Positions 1 through 9,327 of a stretch of DNA of 45,269 nucleotides are shown here, piece after piece. The position numbers and the translations under genes were made by a program. Below the pieces are notes generated by a model, which worked only from the letters and a program-made list of their open reading frames with translations, was not told where the DNA came from and did no database searches. Positions within the stretch are counted from its first letter, which is position 1, and each line of letters starts with the position of its first letter. The stretch spans positions 1-45,269 of the forward strand of contig JALAGS010000212.1 in NCBI GenBank assembly GCA_022712315.1, written 5' to 3'. The stretch comes from Sphingobacterium sp. Lineage in GTDB: Bacteria > Bacteroidota > Bacteroidia > Sphingobacteriales > Sphingobacteriaceae.

Positions 1-214
1 ATTTTTAGTGTTTTGAGTATTTATTCTTTCTTTTTTCTGTCTTAAATTGCTTGAATTTACTGGTTTTTTATTGCTTAAAACAGGGTGATTTTTATGGTAT
101 TTTTAACGTGTTTTTTAATGTTAAAAATATGTGTTTTTAGTGTTAATATTTGCTGTTTTTTAAACTGCTTTCTTGAAAAAGTATTTTACTACCTTTGACC
201 AAATTCTGAATTTT

Positions 215-691
215 ATGCTAAAGCGAATTAATTTTTATGGATGTGCCGGTGTGATTTGTTTGCTATTGACGGCTTTCAATTTTAAAGGGGAGGAAAAAGA
301 GGCGAAGGTAAAACGTGTGATCGACGGGGATACCTTTGTGATTGAAAATGGCACTTTAAAAGGAGAAAAAGTAAGGTTAATCGGAATAGATGCGCCGGAA
401 ACAAGAAGGACGGCACGCAAAGAAATAGGTTATTACGGCCAGGAGGCAAAAGAATACCTAACTTCGATGTTGAATGGGAAACAGGTCAAGCTTGTGTTTG
501 ATGTGGGAAAACGTGATCGATATGGAAGACTTCTTGCTTATGTGTATCTTGGAAAGAAATTTGTCAACCGAGATTTGGTCGAGCAGGGCTATGCGGTATC
601 TTATACCTTAGCGCCGAATGTGCAGTATGCGGATTTATTTGTGAAATTGGAACGCCAGGCCCGCCGGGAAAAACGTGGACTCTGGAAATAA
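215..691 (+). CDS. Thermonuclease-like (SNase domain) secreted nuclease
   Basis: Predicted phosphodiesterase of the staphylococcal nuclease family, probably acting outside the cytoplasm. Counting from the ATG at 215 (158 residues), VIDGDTF lies at about residues 35-41, RLIGIDAPE at about 54-62 and DRYGRLLAYV near 99. These carry the family's calcium-binding Asp and catalytic Arg, Glu and Arg, so it looks active. Residues 1-22 form a basic then hydrophobic stretch, most simply a signal peptide or anchor. An upstream in-frame TTG at 173 would add 14 residues before this stretch, so I prefer the ATG. The next gene begins 14 bases after the stop. The substrate (DNA or RNA) cannot be told from sequence. 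Confidence 0.85.
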   Translation: MLKRINFYGCAGVICLLLTAFNFKGEEKEAKVKRVIDGDTFVIENGTLKGEKVRLIGIDAPETRRTARKEIGYYGQEAKEYLTSMLNGKQVKLVFDVGKRDRYGRLLAYVYLGKKFVNRDLVEQGYAVSYTLAPNVQYADLFVKLERQARREKRGLWK

Positions 692-705
692 ATAGATTTT
701 GAAGA

Positions 706-1575
706 ATGATTTTTGTCTTATTAAGTGTCATCTGTAGTGTGACCGTAGCCGTACTATTGAAATTGGCTAAGCAAAATGGTGTTGAAACCAAGCAAGTTAT
801 TGTTTGGAATTATCCCGCGGCCGTAGCACTGACGTATTTTGTACTGCAACCTGACTTAAAATCGCTGGCATGGGATACGATGCCGGTTGCATTATATACA
901 AGTCTCGCGATATTGCTCCCGGGAATGTTTGTTTTTATCGCTTTGTCTATTCGGTATAGTGGTTTGGTCAAGACGGAAGTCGCACAGCGCTTATCTTTAT
1001 TTATACCGCTGCTTGCATCTTTTTTCTTGTTTCATGAAAAGATGGAAGAACATAAAATGCTGGGGATAGCTATTGGTTTATTGGCAATTTTGTGTTCGAT
1101 TGGCTGGCAGAAAAGCCAGAATGATGGGGGGGCGAAAGATGGCCGTTATAAAATGCGTTATCCCTTGTTGGTATTTGTTGGTATGGGGATTATAGATATT
1201 CTTTTTAAACAAGTCGCTCTGCATGTCAATATACCCTATATCAGTTCTATGTTTATTATCTTTGTCATGGCGATGTTTATTGCCACGTTGTTGCTGTTCT
1301 ATTTTCTTTTCGTGGAAAAGCAAAGTTTTTCGCGCAAAGCTGTGGGGTATGGACTGGTTTTGGGAGTATTCAATTTTTGCAATATTCTATTCTATATGAA
1401 AGCACATCGGGCCTTGCCAGAAAACCCTTCTGTTGTGTTTACTGGTATGAATATCGGTGTGATTTCCTTGGGCGCTTTAATTGGCGTCTTATTTTTTAAG
1501 GAAAGGCTATCACTATTGAATTATCTTGGTATAGCACTTTCTATTGTTTCAGTTTTAATCATAGCTTATCTATGA
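706..1575 (+). CDS. EamA/DMT-family transporter
   Basis: A 289-residue very hydrophobic protein with about ten membrane helices in two similar halves, the pattern of the drug/metabolite transporter superfamily (EamA type). It starts MIFVLLSVICSVTVAVLLKL and ends in a helix with no soluble tail. A short polar loop rich in Gly, Asp and Lys near residue 140 separates the halves. The stop codon overlaps the next start by four bases (ATGA at 1572-1575), which implies co-translation with the YigZ-family gene. The substrate is unknown; family members move amino acids, nucleosides or other metabolites. Confidence 0.8.
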   Translation: MIFVLLSVICSVTVAVLLKLAKQNGVETKQVIVWNYPAAVALTYFVLQPDLKSLAWDTMPVALYTSLAILLPGMFVFIALSIRYSGLVKTEVAQRLSLFIPLLASFFLFHEKMEEHKMLGIAIGLLAILCSIGWQKSQNDGGAKDGRYKMRYPLLVFVGMGIIDILFKQVALHVNIPYISSMFIIFVMAMFIATLLLFYFLFVEKQSFSRKAVGYGLVLGVFNFCNILFYMKAHRALPENPSVVFTGMNIGVISLGALIGVLFFKERLSLLNYLGIALSIVSVLIIAYL

Positions 1576-2189
1576 GTTTATTTGAAGATACTTATCGGAC
1601 TATTGATGCCAAATATGAAGGGATTTTTAGGGATAAAGGAAGTAAATTTATCGCTTATGCCTTTCCTTTTAAATCCGAGGACCAATTGAAAGATCTTATT
1701 TTGCAAGTGAAAGCCATTCATCCGAAAGCGAGGCATCATTGCTGGGCTTACCGTCTGACAACCGATCGGGCGCTGTTTCGTGTCAATGATGATGGCGAAC
1801 CTTCTGGTACAGCAGGCCGGCCTATTTTGAATGTGCTCCTGTCTATGGACGTGACTAACATTATCGTAATTGTCGTTCGATACTTCGGAGGAACATTATT
1901 GGGAGTTCCAGGGTTAATCAATGCTTACAAATCAGCAACCCAAGACGCTTTGGCCCAGGCAGAAATTATCGAACGGACAGTTAATGATCACTACGGGATT
2001 ACCTTTGACTACCTCCACATGAATGATGTCATGCGGATAATTAAGGAAGAAGGGGTGGAAGTTGAAAAACAGGAATTCGACAATCAGTGTTATTTAGAGT
2101 TTGGGGTCCGAAAAATGCAGGTCAATCGAATTGTAGACCGATTTTCCAAAATAGAAGGCAGTCAGTTAACTTATTTATACACCATATGA
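1572..2189 (+). CDS. YigZ/IMPACT-family protein
   Basis: A 205-residue member of the UPF0029/IMPACT family. The N-terminal Impact domain is shown by RHHCWAYRL near residue 54, FRVNDDGEPSGTAGRPI near 73 and VVRYFGGTLLGVPGLI near 98. The C-terminal third matches the position of the small DUF1949-like domain of bacterial YigZ. Its biochemical role in bacteria is not settled; eukaryotic IMPACT restrains the kinase GCN2. It overlaps both neighbours by four bases (1572-1575 and 2186-2189), so the three genes are almost certainly one transcript. Confidence 0.85.
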   Translation: MSLFEDTYRTIDAKYEGIFRDKGSKFIAYAFPFKSEDQLKDLILQVKAIHPKARHHCWAYRLTTDRALFRVNDDGEPSGTAGRPILNVLLSMDVTNIIVIVVRYFGGTLLGVPGLINAYKSATQDALAQAEIIERTVNDHYGITFDYLHMNDVMRIIKEEGVEVEKQEFDNQCYLEFGVRKMQVNRIVDRFSKIEGSQLTYLYTI

Positions 2190-3040
2190 TTAACGAATCG
2201 GAATTGATTTTAAATGCAGATGGCAGTATATACCATCTGAATTTATTGCCAGAGGATCTGGCAAATATCGTAATTACGGTTGGTGATCCCGATCGTGTTG
2301 CGAAGGTGTCGAAATACTTCGACCGTATTGAACTCAAGAAAGGAAAACGTGAATTTATTACGCATACCGGATATCTTGGCAATAAACGGCTGACCGTAAT
2401 TTCAACCGGTATCGGTACCGATAATATCGATATTGTATTTAATGAACTGGATGCGCTGGTTAATATTGATTTTGCAAACAGAACCGTTAAACCTGCATTG
2501 ACTTCATTGGATATCGTTCGAATCGGGACTTCTGGAGCTGTGCAGCAAGATATCGAGATGGGAACTATTTTAGCGTCCGCTTACGGAGTAGGACTTGATG
2601 CATTGATGAACTATTATCAGGGATCTTACGATGGCGAGGAGCAGGCGCTTCAGGCAGAACTAGCCAACTATTTTTCCGCATTAAATCTGAAGCCTTACGT
2701 TTCGAAAGCTGGCACAAGCCTTCTGGATCGAATTGCCTTTGATTTACCGAAGGGAGTTACGTTGACTGCTCCCGGGTTTTATGCTCCACAGGGAAGGACT
2801 GTCCGCTCAACTAATACGATCCCTAATTTTATAGACTTGATCAATTCCTTTCGATATAAAGGTCAGCGCTTCACTAACCTGGAAATGGAAACAGCCGGTA
2901 TTTATGCATTGGCTAACATGTTTGGACATCAAGCTTTATCCATCAATGCGATCTTGGCAAGTCGGGTAGGTGGTCGGTTTTCTTCCACACCCGAAGAAGT
3001 TGTTGATAAGGCTATACAGCTCGTTTTACAGCGCATTTAA
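2186..3040 (+). CDS. Nucleoside phosphorylase, uridine phosphorylase-like
   Basis: A 284-residue phosphorylase of the PNP/UDP family, which splits a nucleoside with phosphate to give base and ribose 1-phosphate in salvage. VGDPDRV near residue 33 is the family's phosphate-binding segment, RIGTSGAVQ near 112 is the core glycine loop, and NLEMETAGIYALA near 232 holds the Glu-Met-Glu ribose site. I start at the ATG at 2186, which overlaps the upstream stop as ATGA; a longer reading from 2087 would run through the YigZ gene. Uridine phosphorylase is the best guess from motif style, but purine specificity is not excluded. Confidence 0.85.
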   Translation: MINESELILNADGSIYHLNLLPEDLANIVITVGDPDRVAKVSKYFDRIELKKGKREFITHTGYLGNKRLTVISTGIGTDNIDIVFNELDALVNIDFANRTVKPALTSLDIVRIGTSGAVQQDIEMGTILASAYGVGLDALMNYYQGSYDGEEQALQAELANYFSALNLKPYVSKAGTSLLDRIAFDLPKGVTLTAPGFYAPQGRTVRSTNTIPNFIDLINSFRYKGQRFTNLEMETAGIYALANMFGHQALSINAILASRVGGRFSSTPEEVVDKAIQLVLQRI

Positions 3041-3121
3041 TAGTTTATCTGTGTCATGCAAGGGAGATGTTGATTTTTCTCAATTGATGCAGTAAAAGAG
3101 TTGAGAAGACTAGATAATTTT

Positions 3122-3165
3122 CAAATAGAAAAGGAGTTGTTTTTAAACAACTCCTTTTCTATTTG
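3122..3165. terminator. Bidirectional terminator overlapping the rodA 3' end
   Basis: A long perfect inverted repeat whose arms contain AAAAGGAGTTGTTT and its complement, with A and T runs on both sides. It lies between two convergent transcripts and can end both. The rodA stop is at 3143-3145, so the last seven codons of rodA form one arm. Confidence 0.85.
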
Positions 3166-4408
3166 AATCAAATTTAAGCATGATGAACAGCAAAATGGTG
3201 AAGCTCCATAAAGATGAGCCACCATAGCTGATAAAGGGTAGTGGAATCCCAATAACAGGAACAATACCTATTGTCATGCCGATATTGATGAATAAGTGAA
3301 AAAATAGGATGGACGCTACACCGTATGCATATATTCTGGCAAAGGCTGAACGCTGTCGTTCGGCTATGTGAATAATACGTAGGAGTAAAGTGAGGTAAAT
3401 GAGCAGTAGCGTGACTGATCCAACAAATCCCCATTCTTCTCCGACGGTGCAGAAAATAAAGTCGGTACTCTGTTCAGGCACAAAGTTATATTTTGTCTGC
3501 GTTCCCTGTAGATAACCTTTTCCCAAAAGTTGCCCCGATCCAATCGCAATTTTAGACTGATTCAAATTGTATCCTTTTCCTTTAGGGTCTTCCATTTTGC
3601 CCAGGATAATGTCAATACGGTCACGTTGATGGGGTTGTAGTACATGTTCATACACCAAGTCTACGCACAGAACAAATACAGCGCATGCAGCAAAAAGTAT
3701 ACTTAAATTAATAATGTATTTTCGCCGCTTACGGTAGTTCCACATCACTAAGCCAATCAGTAAAGCTAAAATTAAGATAAGTATCCAAGGGTTGACCAGT
3801 AAAGCAAGGACGAAAAGCAAAATGCAAAGACCACCGAAAATAAGTAGCTCATTATTCACATAGCCTTCCCGATAGAAGACAAAAATCAACGAGAAAAATG
3901 CAAGTGCAGATCCCGTATCAGGTTGTAACATGACCAAAAATACAGGAAACAAAACAATACCGGCTCCCATTGCCAATGTTTGCATGGTAGGCGCTTTATT
4001 ACTTTGAGAACTTAAAAAGTTAGCCAAAAGCAGACAGGTCGAAAGCTTGGCAAATTCCGAAGGCTGCAAGCGGAAAAAGCCTAAGTCAATCCAGGCCTGG
4101 TTTCCACCGACATTTCGTCCAACGACCAATACAATAACAAGCAGTACCGCTGTTATACCATAAAATATTGGTGAAGCGGAACTGAAAAACTTAGCATCGA
4201 TGATCAGAATGGATATCCCCAAGATAATTGCGGAAACAAGATACAAAGACTGTTTTCCGTAATTGGTCCCTAAAGTAAAGAAATTGGGTAGCTCAGGATT
4301 AAATACAGCTGCACGGATATTGAATAGGCCAATTAAGCATAGCGCCAGCCAAAGAATGATAGTGAGCCAGTCTATTTTCCCAAAGAAACTCGTTTTTTGA
4401 TTATTCAT
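3143..4408 (-). CDS. rodA: Rod-shape SEDS glycosyltransferase RodA
   Basis: A 421-residue SEDS protein (FtsW/RodA/SpoVE family) that polymerises lipid II into glycan strands with PBP2 during elongation. Roughly ten membrane helices are visible. Family landmarks include GGNQAWIDLGFFRLQPSEFAKL near residue 110, the long loop ending GKGYLQGTQTKYNFVPEQSTDFIF near 300, and the terminal FISYGGSS signature near 390. Its start overlaps the end of mrdA by eight bases. Position in the mre operon supports RodA over FtsW. The last codons are embedded in the shared terminator. Confidence 0.95.
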   Translation of the reverse strand: MNNQKTSFFGKIDWLTIILWLALCLIGLFNIRAAVFNPELPNFFTLGTNYGKQSLYLVSAIILGISILIIDAKFFSSASPIFYGITAVLLVIVLVVGRNVGGNQAWIDLGFFRLQPSEFAKLSTCLLLANFLSSQSNKAPTMQTLAMGAGIVLFPVFLVMLQPDTGSALAFFSLIFVFYREGYVNNELLIFGGLCILLFVLALLVNPWILILILALLIGLVMWNYRKRRKYIINLSILFAACAVFVLCVDLVYEHVLQPHQRDRIDIILGKMEDPKGKGYNLNQSKIAIGSGQLLGKGYLQGTQTKYNFVPEQSTDFIFCTVGEEWGFVGSVTLLLIYLTLLLRIIHIAERQRSAFARIYAYGVASILFFHLFINIGMTIGIVPVIGIPLPFISYGGSSLWSFTILLFIMLKFDSNRKGVV

Positions 4409-6386
4409 ATCTTCTCTTTATCTCGCTATGGTGAACAATTGTTTCTTTTGGTTTCGTTAAAGCAGCCAGTTGGCGTTTGGATTTTAATGTGTCCGTTTTT
4501 GATTTGACGGAATCAGCCTTTTTTACATCTTTGACCTTTGGATCCACCACTTTTTTAGGCGCAGGAAGAAAATTCGCTTTATAAATGCGGTCCTGAATAT
4601 ATTTTGGAGCAGTTATGGTGTCCTTGAGGTATTTTTCGACCATCATACTTGCGATAGGTCCAGCCCAGGTGCCACCGTAACCTGCATTTTCAACAAAGAC
4701 GGCAATGGCAATTTTAGGATTTTCTCTCGGCGCAAAGGCAAAGAAAACGGCGTGGTTTTCACCATGTGGATTTTGAGCTGTACCTGTTTTTCCACACATT
4801 TCGATGCCTGGAATACGATTGGCCCAGGCAGTACCTTCTGGCGTATTGACAGCATCACTCATTCCCTGAATGACAACAGGATAATATTTCTCATCAACAC
4901 CGGCACTGATTTTTTCCGTGAATTCCTTCTTGGTAATTTTCTGCGCACCGATACCTTTGATCAAGTGAGGTCTATAATAGAAACCTTTATTGGCAACGAT
5001 AGCCATGATATTGGCCATTTGTAATGGTGTTATACCCATTTCCCCTTGTCCGATGGATAAGGAGATGTTGAAACTTGAACGCCATTTATCATTACCGTAT
5101 CGTTTGGTATAAAAATCTGATGTGGGTAATAAACCCGGTTTTTCGCCTGGTAGATCGATGCCCAATTTATGGCCAATTCCAAACTGTGTCACTGCATTGC
5201 GCCATAGATCGTAAGCTTTAGGCCCGGACAGTCCACGTCCGTCGATCATTTTAGCATAGGTGAATCCATAATAGGTATTACACGATACGGCTACAGATCG
5301 CTGTAAGGTCGTTGAGCCATGATAGTGTGTACATCCCATCCAGCCCCGTCCACCGCCATAACTATAGCCATGTGGACAGAAAAATACCGTATTTCGATCA
5401 ATCACACCCGCTTGTTGGGCAGTCAAAGCTGAAACAACTTTAAATACCGATCCCGGGGGGTAAGATGCTTGAATAGGCCTGTTAAACAAAGGATTTGTTG
5501 TTTTATCCTCCAATAATTTCATATAATTATTTCCGGATTGTCTACCGACCATCATGTTTGGATTATAGCTTGGGCTACTTACATAGGCCAAGATTTCACC
5601 CGTTGCAGGTTCGATAGCGACAATGGATCCCAATTTATTTTTCATCAGGTTTTCCCCTAGAATTTGAAGGTCTTTATCCAAAGAGGAAACCAGTCCTTCC
5701 CCTGCAACAGCGAGTGTGTCGTATTTCCCCTCCATAAATACGCCCTTGGGACGGTTCAGTGCATCGACCATTAAATTGTTAACACCCCGTTTTCCACGAA
5801 TGAGGTCTTCATAGGAACGTTCCACTCCGCTTCGGCCAATATAGTCACCACTTCGATAAAATCCATTGGAGCGTTCAATATCCTTTTCATTTACCTCACT
5901 CACATAGCCCAAAAATTGAGCAGCTATACTGTCTGGATAGCTTCTGATCGTTCTTTTTTGAACATAGAAACCACGAAATTGATATTGGTATTCCTGGTAT
6001 TGAGCCCATGTTCTCACAGAGAGCTGTTTTTCAAAAATCGACGCGCGGTAGGGCGAATGCACCCTGGCCTTTTCCATCCGTTTGATAAAGCCTTCCTTGT
6101 CAATATCTATCAATTTACAAAACAAAGCAGTGTCTATTTCTTTCACCTCACGTGGAGTAACCATCAGGTCATATACCGGTTCGTTCTGAACCAGCACTTT
6201 TCCCTTTCGGTCCAGTATAACCCCTCTGGCAGGGTAAATGATGACCTTGCGCATCACATTGCTGTTTGCGGAATGTATATAGGAATCGTCTATGATCTGT
6301 AAATAAAATAAGCGTGCCACCAAGGTCAGCGTGATGGCAATAAAGATTCCAGAAACGACGTACTTACGAGCAAAAAAACTGTTCAT
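4401..6386 (-). CDS. mrdA: Penicillin-binding protein 2, elongation transpeptidase
   Basis: A 661-residue class B penicillin-binding protein that crosslinks peptidoglycan with RodA in the elongasome. One N-terminal membrane helix (about residues 10-28) is followed by the dimerisation domain (YPARGVILDRKGKVL near 51) and the transpeptidase domain. The catalytic triad motifs are all visible: SVFK near 312, SCN near 367 and KTG near 533. The last 60 residues are Lys- and Pro-rich and probably disordered. It lies 27 bases after mreD and overlaps rodA by eight bases. The set looks intact. Confidence 0.95.
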   Translation of the reverse strand: MNSFFARKYVVSGIFIAITLTLVARLFYLQIIDDSYIHSANSNVMRKVIIYPARGVILDRKGKVLVQNEPVYDLMVTPREVKEIDTALFCKLIDIDKEGFIKRMEKARVHSPYRASIFEKQLSVRTWAQYQEYQYQFRGFYVQKRTIRSYPDSIAAQFLGYVSEVNEKDIERSNGFYRSGDYIGRSGVERSYEDLIRGKRGVNNLMVDALNRPKGVFMEGKYDTLAVAGEGLVSSLDKDLQILGENLMKNKLGSIVAIEPATGEILAYVSSPSYNPNMMVGRQSGNNYMKLLEDKTTNPLFNRPIQASYPPGSVFKVVSALTAQQAGVIDRNTVFFCPHGYSYGGGRGWMGCTHYHGSTTLQRSVAVSCNTYYGFTYAKMIDGRGLSGPKAYDLWRNAVTQFGIGHKLGIDLPGEKPGLLPTSDFYTKRYGNDKWRSSFNISLSIGQGEMGITPLQMANIMAIVANKGFYYRPHLIKGIGAQKITKKEFTEKISAGVDEKYYPVVIQGMSDAVNTPEGTAWANRIPGIEMCGKTGTAQNPHGENHAVFFAFAPRENPKIAIAVFVENAGYGGTWAGPIASMMVEKYLKDTITAPKYIQDRIYKANFLPAPKKVVDPKVKDVKKADSVKSKTDTLKSKRQLAALTKPKETIVHHSEIKRRYE

Positions 6387-6413
6387 AGAAATGAATTTCT
6401 ATCCATCGATCTA

Positions 6414-6932
6414 CTACAACCGATCTTTCTTTTTGTAGAATAATATGCTAAATAATAGCATGATAATTACTGTAAATATACAACTTAAAACTATACTCAA
6501 TAAGGTATATTGGATGTGTTGGAAGGAAAAAGATTCCAGCAGATACAAAAATGTATGATGAATCAATGTTCCAAAAAAGATGTAGGAAAAGAACCAGCGA
6601 ATATTCATAAAACCCAGCATTGGGGTAAAGAAAGATTCGCGTTCTTCCACTTCAAGTGTAATCTTCATGAAGAAAATGCGGAAGGCAGCCAACGCGACGC
6701 AAGCAGCCGTATTCACTCCCAAAGTATCGTAAAATGAATCTACGGTAAGTCCAGTTAGAAATGCGATCAAATACACCAGGAAATTGGGTGTTCCTGTCGG
6801 AAGTAAAAAAATAAATAAGATGTAAGGAAATGCAGCGACCAGATTATAATAACCGATATTCTGAAATAGGAAAACCTGCATTCCTATCAAAACGATAAAT
6901 CGAATAATATTAAATATTAAAATCCTAGCCAT
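6414..6932 (-). CDS. mreD: Rod-shape protein MreD
   Basis: A 172-residue hydrophobic protein with about five membrane helices, matching the size and position of MreD between mreC and mrdA. Primary sequence in this family is poorly conserved, so the call rests mainly on context and topology. It overlaps the end of mreC by eight bases (6925-6932). MreD links MreC to the cell-wall synthesis complex. Confidence 0.85.
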   Translation of the reverse strand: MARILIFNIIRFIVLIGMQVFLFQNIGYYNLVAAFPYILFIFLLPTGTPNFLVYLIAFLTGLTVDSFYDTLGVNTAACVALAAFRIFFMKITLEVEERESFFTPMLGFMNIRWFFSYIFFGTLIHHTFLYLLESFSFQHIQYTLLSIVLSCIFTVIIMLLFSILFYKKKDRL

Positions 6933-7767
6933 TGTCCTTTGTCGATTCTTCTAATGTCTTTAATTCTTTGCTTAACAGGTCTTTTACAACATATACATGC
7001 TGTAAGTTGGAGAAGTTGGTGCTTAGTAATATTCTAAGATCCAAAAAAGCATCTCCGGAAGAAATACCTGTCTGAATGACTGTTCCAACAAAAATTCCTT
7101 TCGGAAAATGCCCCGAATACCCAGAGGTATATACTTTGTCGCCTTTATTGACCTTGATGTGGTTTGGAATTTCCTTGACCATTGCGGCGCGATAATCCAT
7201 GCTGTTGCCCCATACCAATGAGCCAAAGACTTCAGTGTGACCAAGTGTGACAGATATACGGGTATCTGGATGCAATAGGGATTGAACCGTGGAGAAGTTC
7301 TGTGAAACATTCAATACAATACCGACAACTCCGTTGGGAGCGATCACGCCCATTCCTCGCTCAATACCATCTTTACTGCCTTTATCGAGTGTTATCGTAT
7401 TTGCTTTTTGGTGAATGCTATTGTTGATGACATTTGCAATAATAAATTCGTAACGACCAAACTCACTGCTGTCAATCGCGGGAACAGGACCGATCTTGAT
7501 GCTGTCTGTTGAACGATAGGCTTGTAAGTCTTTTCTTAGTTGTGCATTTTCCTTTGCTAGGGCATCATTGGTCTCTCCCAGGTGCAGGTAACTTTTCCAG
7601 GAATTGACTTTCGCATACAGGCCTCCTATGATGCTATTCGAAGAATTTAAAACAGAATTACGTTGGAAAGAATTGTTGGTGATCACCAAAAATAACGAGA
7701 ATCCAAAAAATAGGATAAACCAAAAGAATGCATTATATCGTCTCAGGAATAACCAAAGGTTTCTCAT
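6925..7767 (-). CDS. mreC: Rod-shape protein MreC
   Basis: A 280-residue single-pass protein: an N-terminal helix at about residues 12-29, a coiled-coil stretch (SWKSYLHLGETNDALAKENA, near 57-77), then the two small beta-barrels of MreC. ITLDKGSKDGIERGMGVIAP near residue 127 and KVNKGDKVYTSGYSGHFPKG near 207 are typical. MreC scaffolds PBP2 in the periplasm. A 92-base gap with a strong hairpin separates it from mreB, unlike the overlapping genes further down. Confidence 0.95.
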   Translation of the reverse strand: MRNLWLFLRRYNAFFWFILFFGFSLFLVITNNSFQRNSVLNSSNSIIGGLYAKVNSWKSYLHLGETNDALAKENAQLRKDLQAYRSTDSIKIGPVPAIDSSEFGRYEFIIANVINNSIHQKANTITLDKGSKDGIERGMGVIAPNGVVGIVLNVSQNFSTVQSLLHPDTRISVTLGHTEVFGSLVWGNSMDYRAAMVKEIPNHIKVNKGDKVYTSGYSGHFPKGIFVGTVIQTGISSGDAFLDLRILLSTNFSNLQHVYVVKDLLSKELKTLEESTKDNG

Positions 7768-7793
7768 TTTTTAATGTGGGTATTTAATAAGCA

Positions 7794-7825
7794 AGCGATA
7801 TAATAATTTTGCATATTATATCGCT
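7794..7825 (-). promoter_or_regulatory. Hairpin between mreB and mreC
   Basis: A perfect 12-base-pair stem (AGCGATATAATA and its complement) with an 8-base loop, in the only sizeable gap of the mre operon. The minus-strand sequence after the stem is not a clean T run, so a partial terminator, a processing site or an mRNA-protecting structure is likelier than a full terminator. Confidence 0.6.
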
Positions 7826-7859
7826 CTTTAATAAAATATTGTTATTAATTATTGAACGG

Positions 7860-8885
7860 TTATGATTGCATCAAGAATTTAAATCGTCCAATATTTTTAA
7901 GCGCAATACCGGTTCCCCTTACGACAGCGCGTAATGGATCTTCGGCAATATGCACCGGAAGTTTTGTTTTTGCCTGTATACGACGGTCTAAGCCACGTAA
8001 CAATGCACCACCACCTGTCAAGTAAATACCTGTTTGATAAATATCCGCTGATAATTCTGGTGGCGTGATTTCAAGTGCTTTTAAGATCGCCTCTTCAATT
8101 TTTGAAATGGACTTATCCAGACAATGCGCAATCTCAGTATAAGAAACAGTAATTTGCTTCGGAACACCTGTCATCAGATCCCGGCCTTGAACGGCGAAAT
8201 CCGCTGGTGGTTCCTGCAGCTCAGGAAGTGCGGCGCCGACTTCAATTTTGATTTTTTCAGCCGTACGTTCACCGATCATGATATTATGCTGTCTTCTGAT
8301 GTATTGTACGATATCAGAGTCGAAGTTATCTCCTGCAACACGAATAGACTGGTCGCATACAATACCCGATAAAGCGATGACAGCGATTTCCGTTGTACCA
8401 CCACCGATATCGATAATCATATTACCCATTGGTTCTTCCACGTCAATTCCGATACCAACGGCAGCAGCCATCGGCTCATGAATTAAATAAACTTCCTTTG
8501 CACCGGCAATTTCTGCAGAATCGCGTACCGCTCTTTTCTCTACTTCTGTAATGCCGGAAGGAATACAGACAACCATACGTAAGGAAGGAAAAAACCAGCT
8601 TTTACCATTGTTTACCAATTTTACCATCCCTCTGATCAGGTGTTCAGCTGCCGTAAAATCGGCGATTACTCCGTCACGTAAAGGACGTACAGTCTTTATA
8701 TTGTCGTGTGTTTTACCCTCCATTTGCATGGCCTGGCGACCAATGGCAATCACTTTGTTTGTGGTGCGGTCAAATGCAACAATAGAAGGTTCATCCACTA
8801 CTACTTTGTCATTATGAATTATTAGGGTATTTGCAGTACCCAAGTCAATCGCAACTTCTTGCGTAAACCAATTAAATAAGCCCAT
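7860..8885 (-). CDS. mreB: Actin-like rod-shape protein MreB
   Basis: A 341-residue bacterial actin that organises lateral wall synthesis beneath the membrane. Features seen: FTQEVAIDLGTANTLI at the N-terminus (phosphate 1 loop), GNMIIDIGGGTTEIAVIAL near residue 155 (phosphate 2) and GIYLTGGGALLRGL near 287 (adenosine site). Length is normal. It is first in the mreB-mreC-mreD-mrdA-rodA order. A CAAACCTA on the plus strand at 8919-8926 (TAGGTTTG on the coding strand) is a candidate -7 element. Confidence 0.97.
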   Translation of the reverse strand: MGLFNWFTQEVAIDLGTANTLIIHNDKVVVDEPSIVAFDRTTNKVIAIGRQAMQMEGKTHDNIKTVRPLRDGVIADFTAAEHLIRGMVKLVNNGKSWFFPSLRMVVCIPSGITEVEKRAVRDSAEIAGAKEVYLIHEPMAAAVGIGIDVEEPMGNMIIDIGGGTTEIAVIALSGIVCDQSIRVAGDNFDSDIVQYIRRQHNIMIGERTAEKIKIEVGAALPELQEPPADFAVQGRDLMTGVPKQITVSYTEIAHCLDKSISKIEEAILKALEITPPELSADIYQTGIYLTGGGALLRGLDRRIQAKTKLPVHIAEDPLRAVVRGTGIALKNIGRFKFLMQS

Positions 8886-8918
8886 CTGCTAATCCTTAAG
8901 CTATTTTAAAATAATATG

Positions 8919-8926
8919 CAAACCTA
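8919..8926 (-). promoter_or_regulatory. Candidate mreB promoter -7 element
   Basis: The coding strand reads TAGGTTTG, a full match to the Bacteroidota TAnnTTTG element, about 35 bases before the mreB start. No TTG lies at the usual spacing upstream, so support is moderate. Confidence 0.45.
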
Positions 8927-9246
8927 CACAAAAAAAATTAATCTTTTTGAGGTTATACATCAAAAAAAACTACATTCTGAAAGTAAATTCGATCTGGAAA
9001 AAACTGTCCTTAAATTTAACGAATATAATCTGTAATTCTTACGTCCTAAGTGAAGTTATTTTTAATTGGATGCATTGTCAAATAAGAATTAAGCCTGTCT
9101 TTCTGATCGCATTGACGGTAGAGATAATAAACATTTTTACCAAATAGTAGTTTTGACAACTATTGCGAGGGGCTACGGTTGTAAAGAGCGCTTGTGCTAT
9201 CCCATCATATCCTTTTACAAAATGTATTAACACGGTTAAATAACAG
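8927..9246. other. Intergenic stretch without recognised gene
   Basis: About 320 bases, AT-rich on the left. One 66-codon reading frame on the plus strand (8947-9147) has no recognisable motif. I see no tRNA or clear small RNA here. Confidence 0.5.
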
Positions 9247-9290
9247 TAAAAAGAACAGCGCCATAATCCTGTGGGATCATGGCGCTGCTC
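9247..9290 (-). terminator. Terminator after the NADH dehydrogenase gene
   Basis: Stem CAGCGCCAT (9256-9264) pairs with ATGGCGCTG (9279-9287), with an inner ATCC/GGAT pairing, and is followed on the minus strand by a run of T. It lies about 40 bases after the gene's stop. Confidence 0.8.
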
Positions 9291-9327
9291 GGGTTGTTGA
9301 GATATCTTAATTAAACCCTATAGCAAA

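Noticed and set aside
8947..9147. 66-codon plus-strand frame upstream of mreB
   Set aside because: No recognisable motif, AT-rich composition typical of a gap, no promoter pointing into it.
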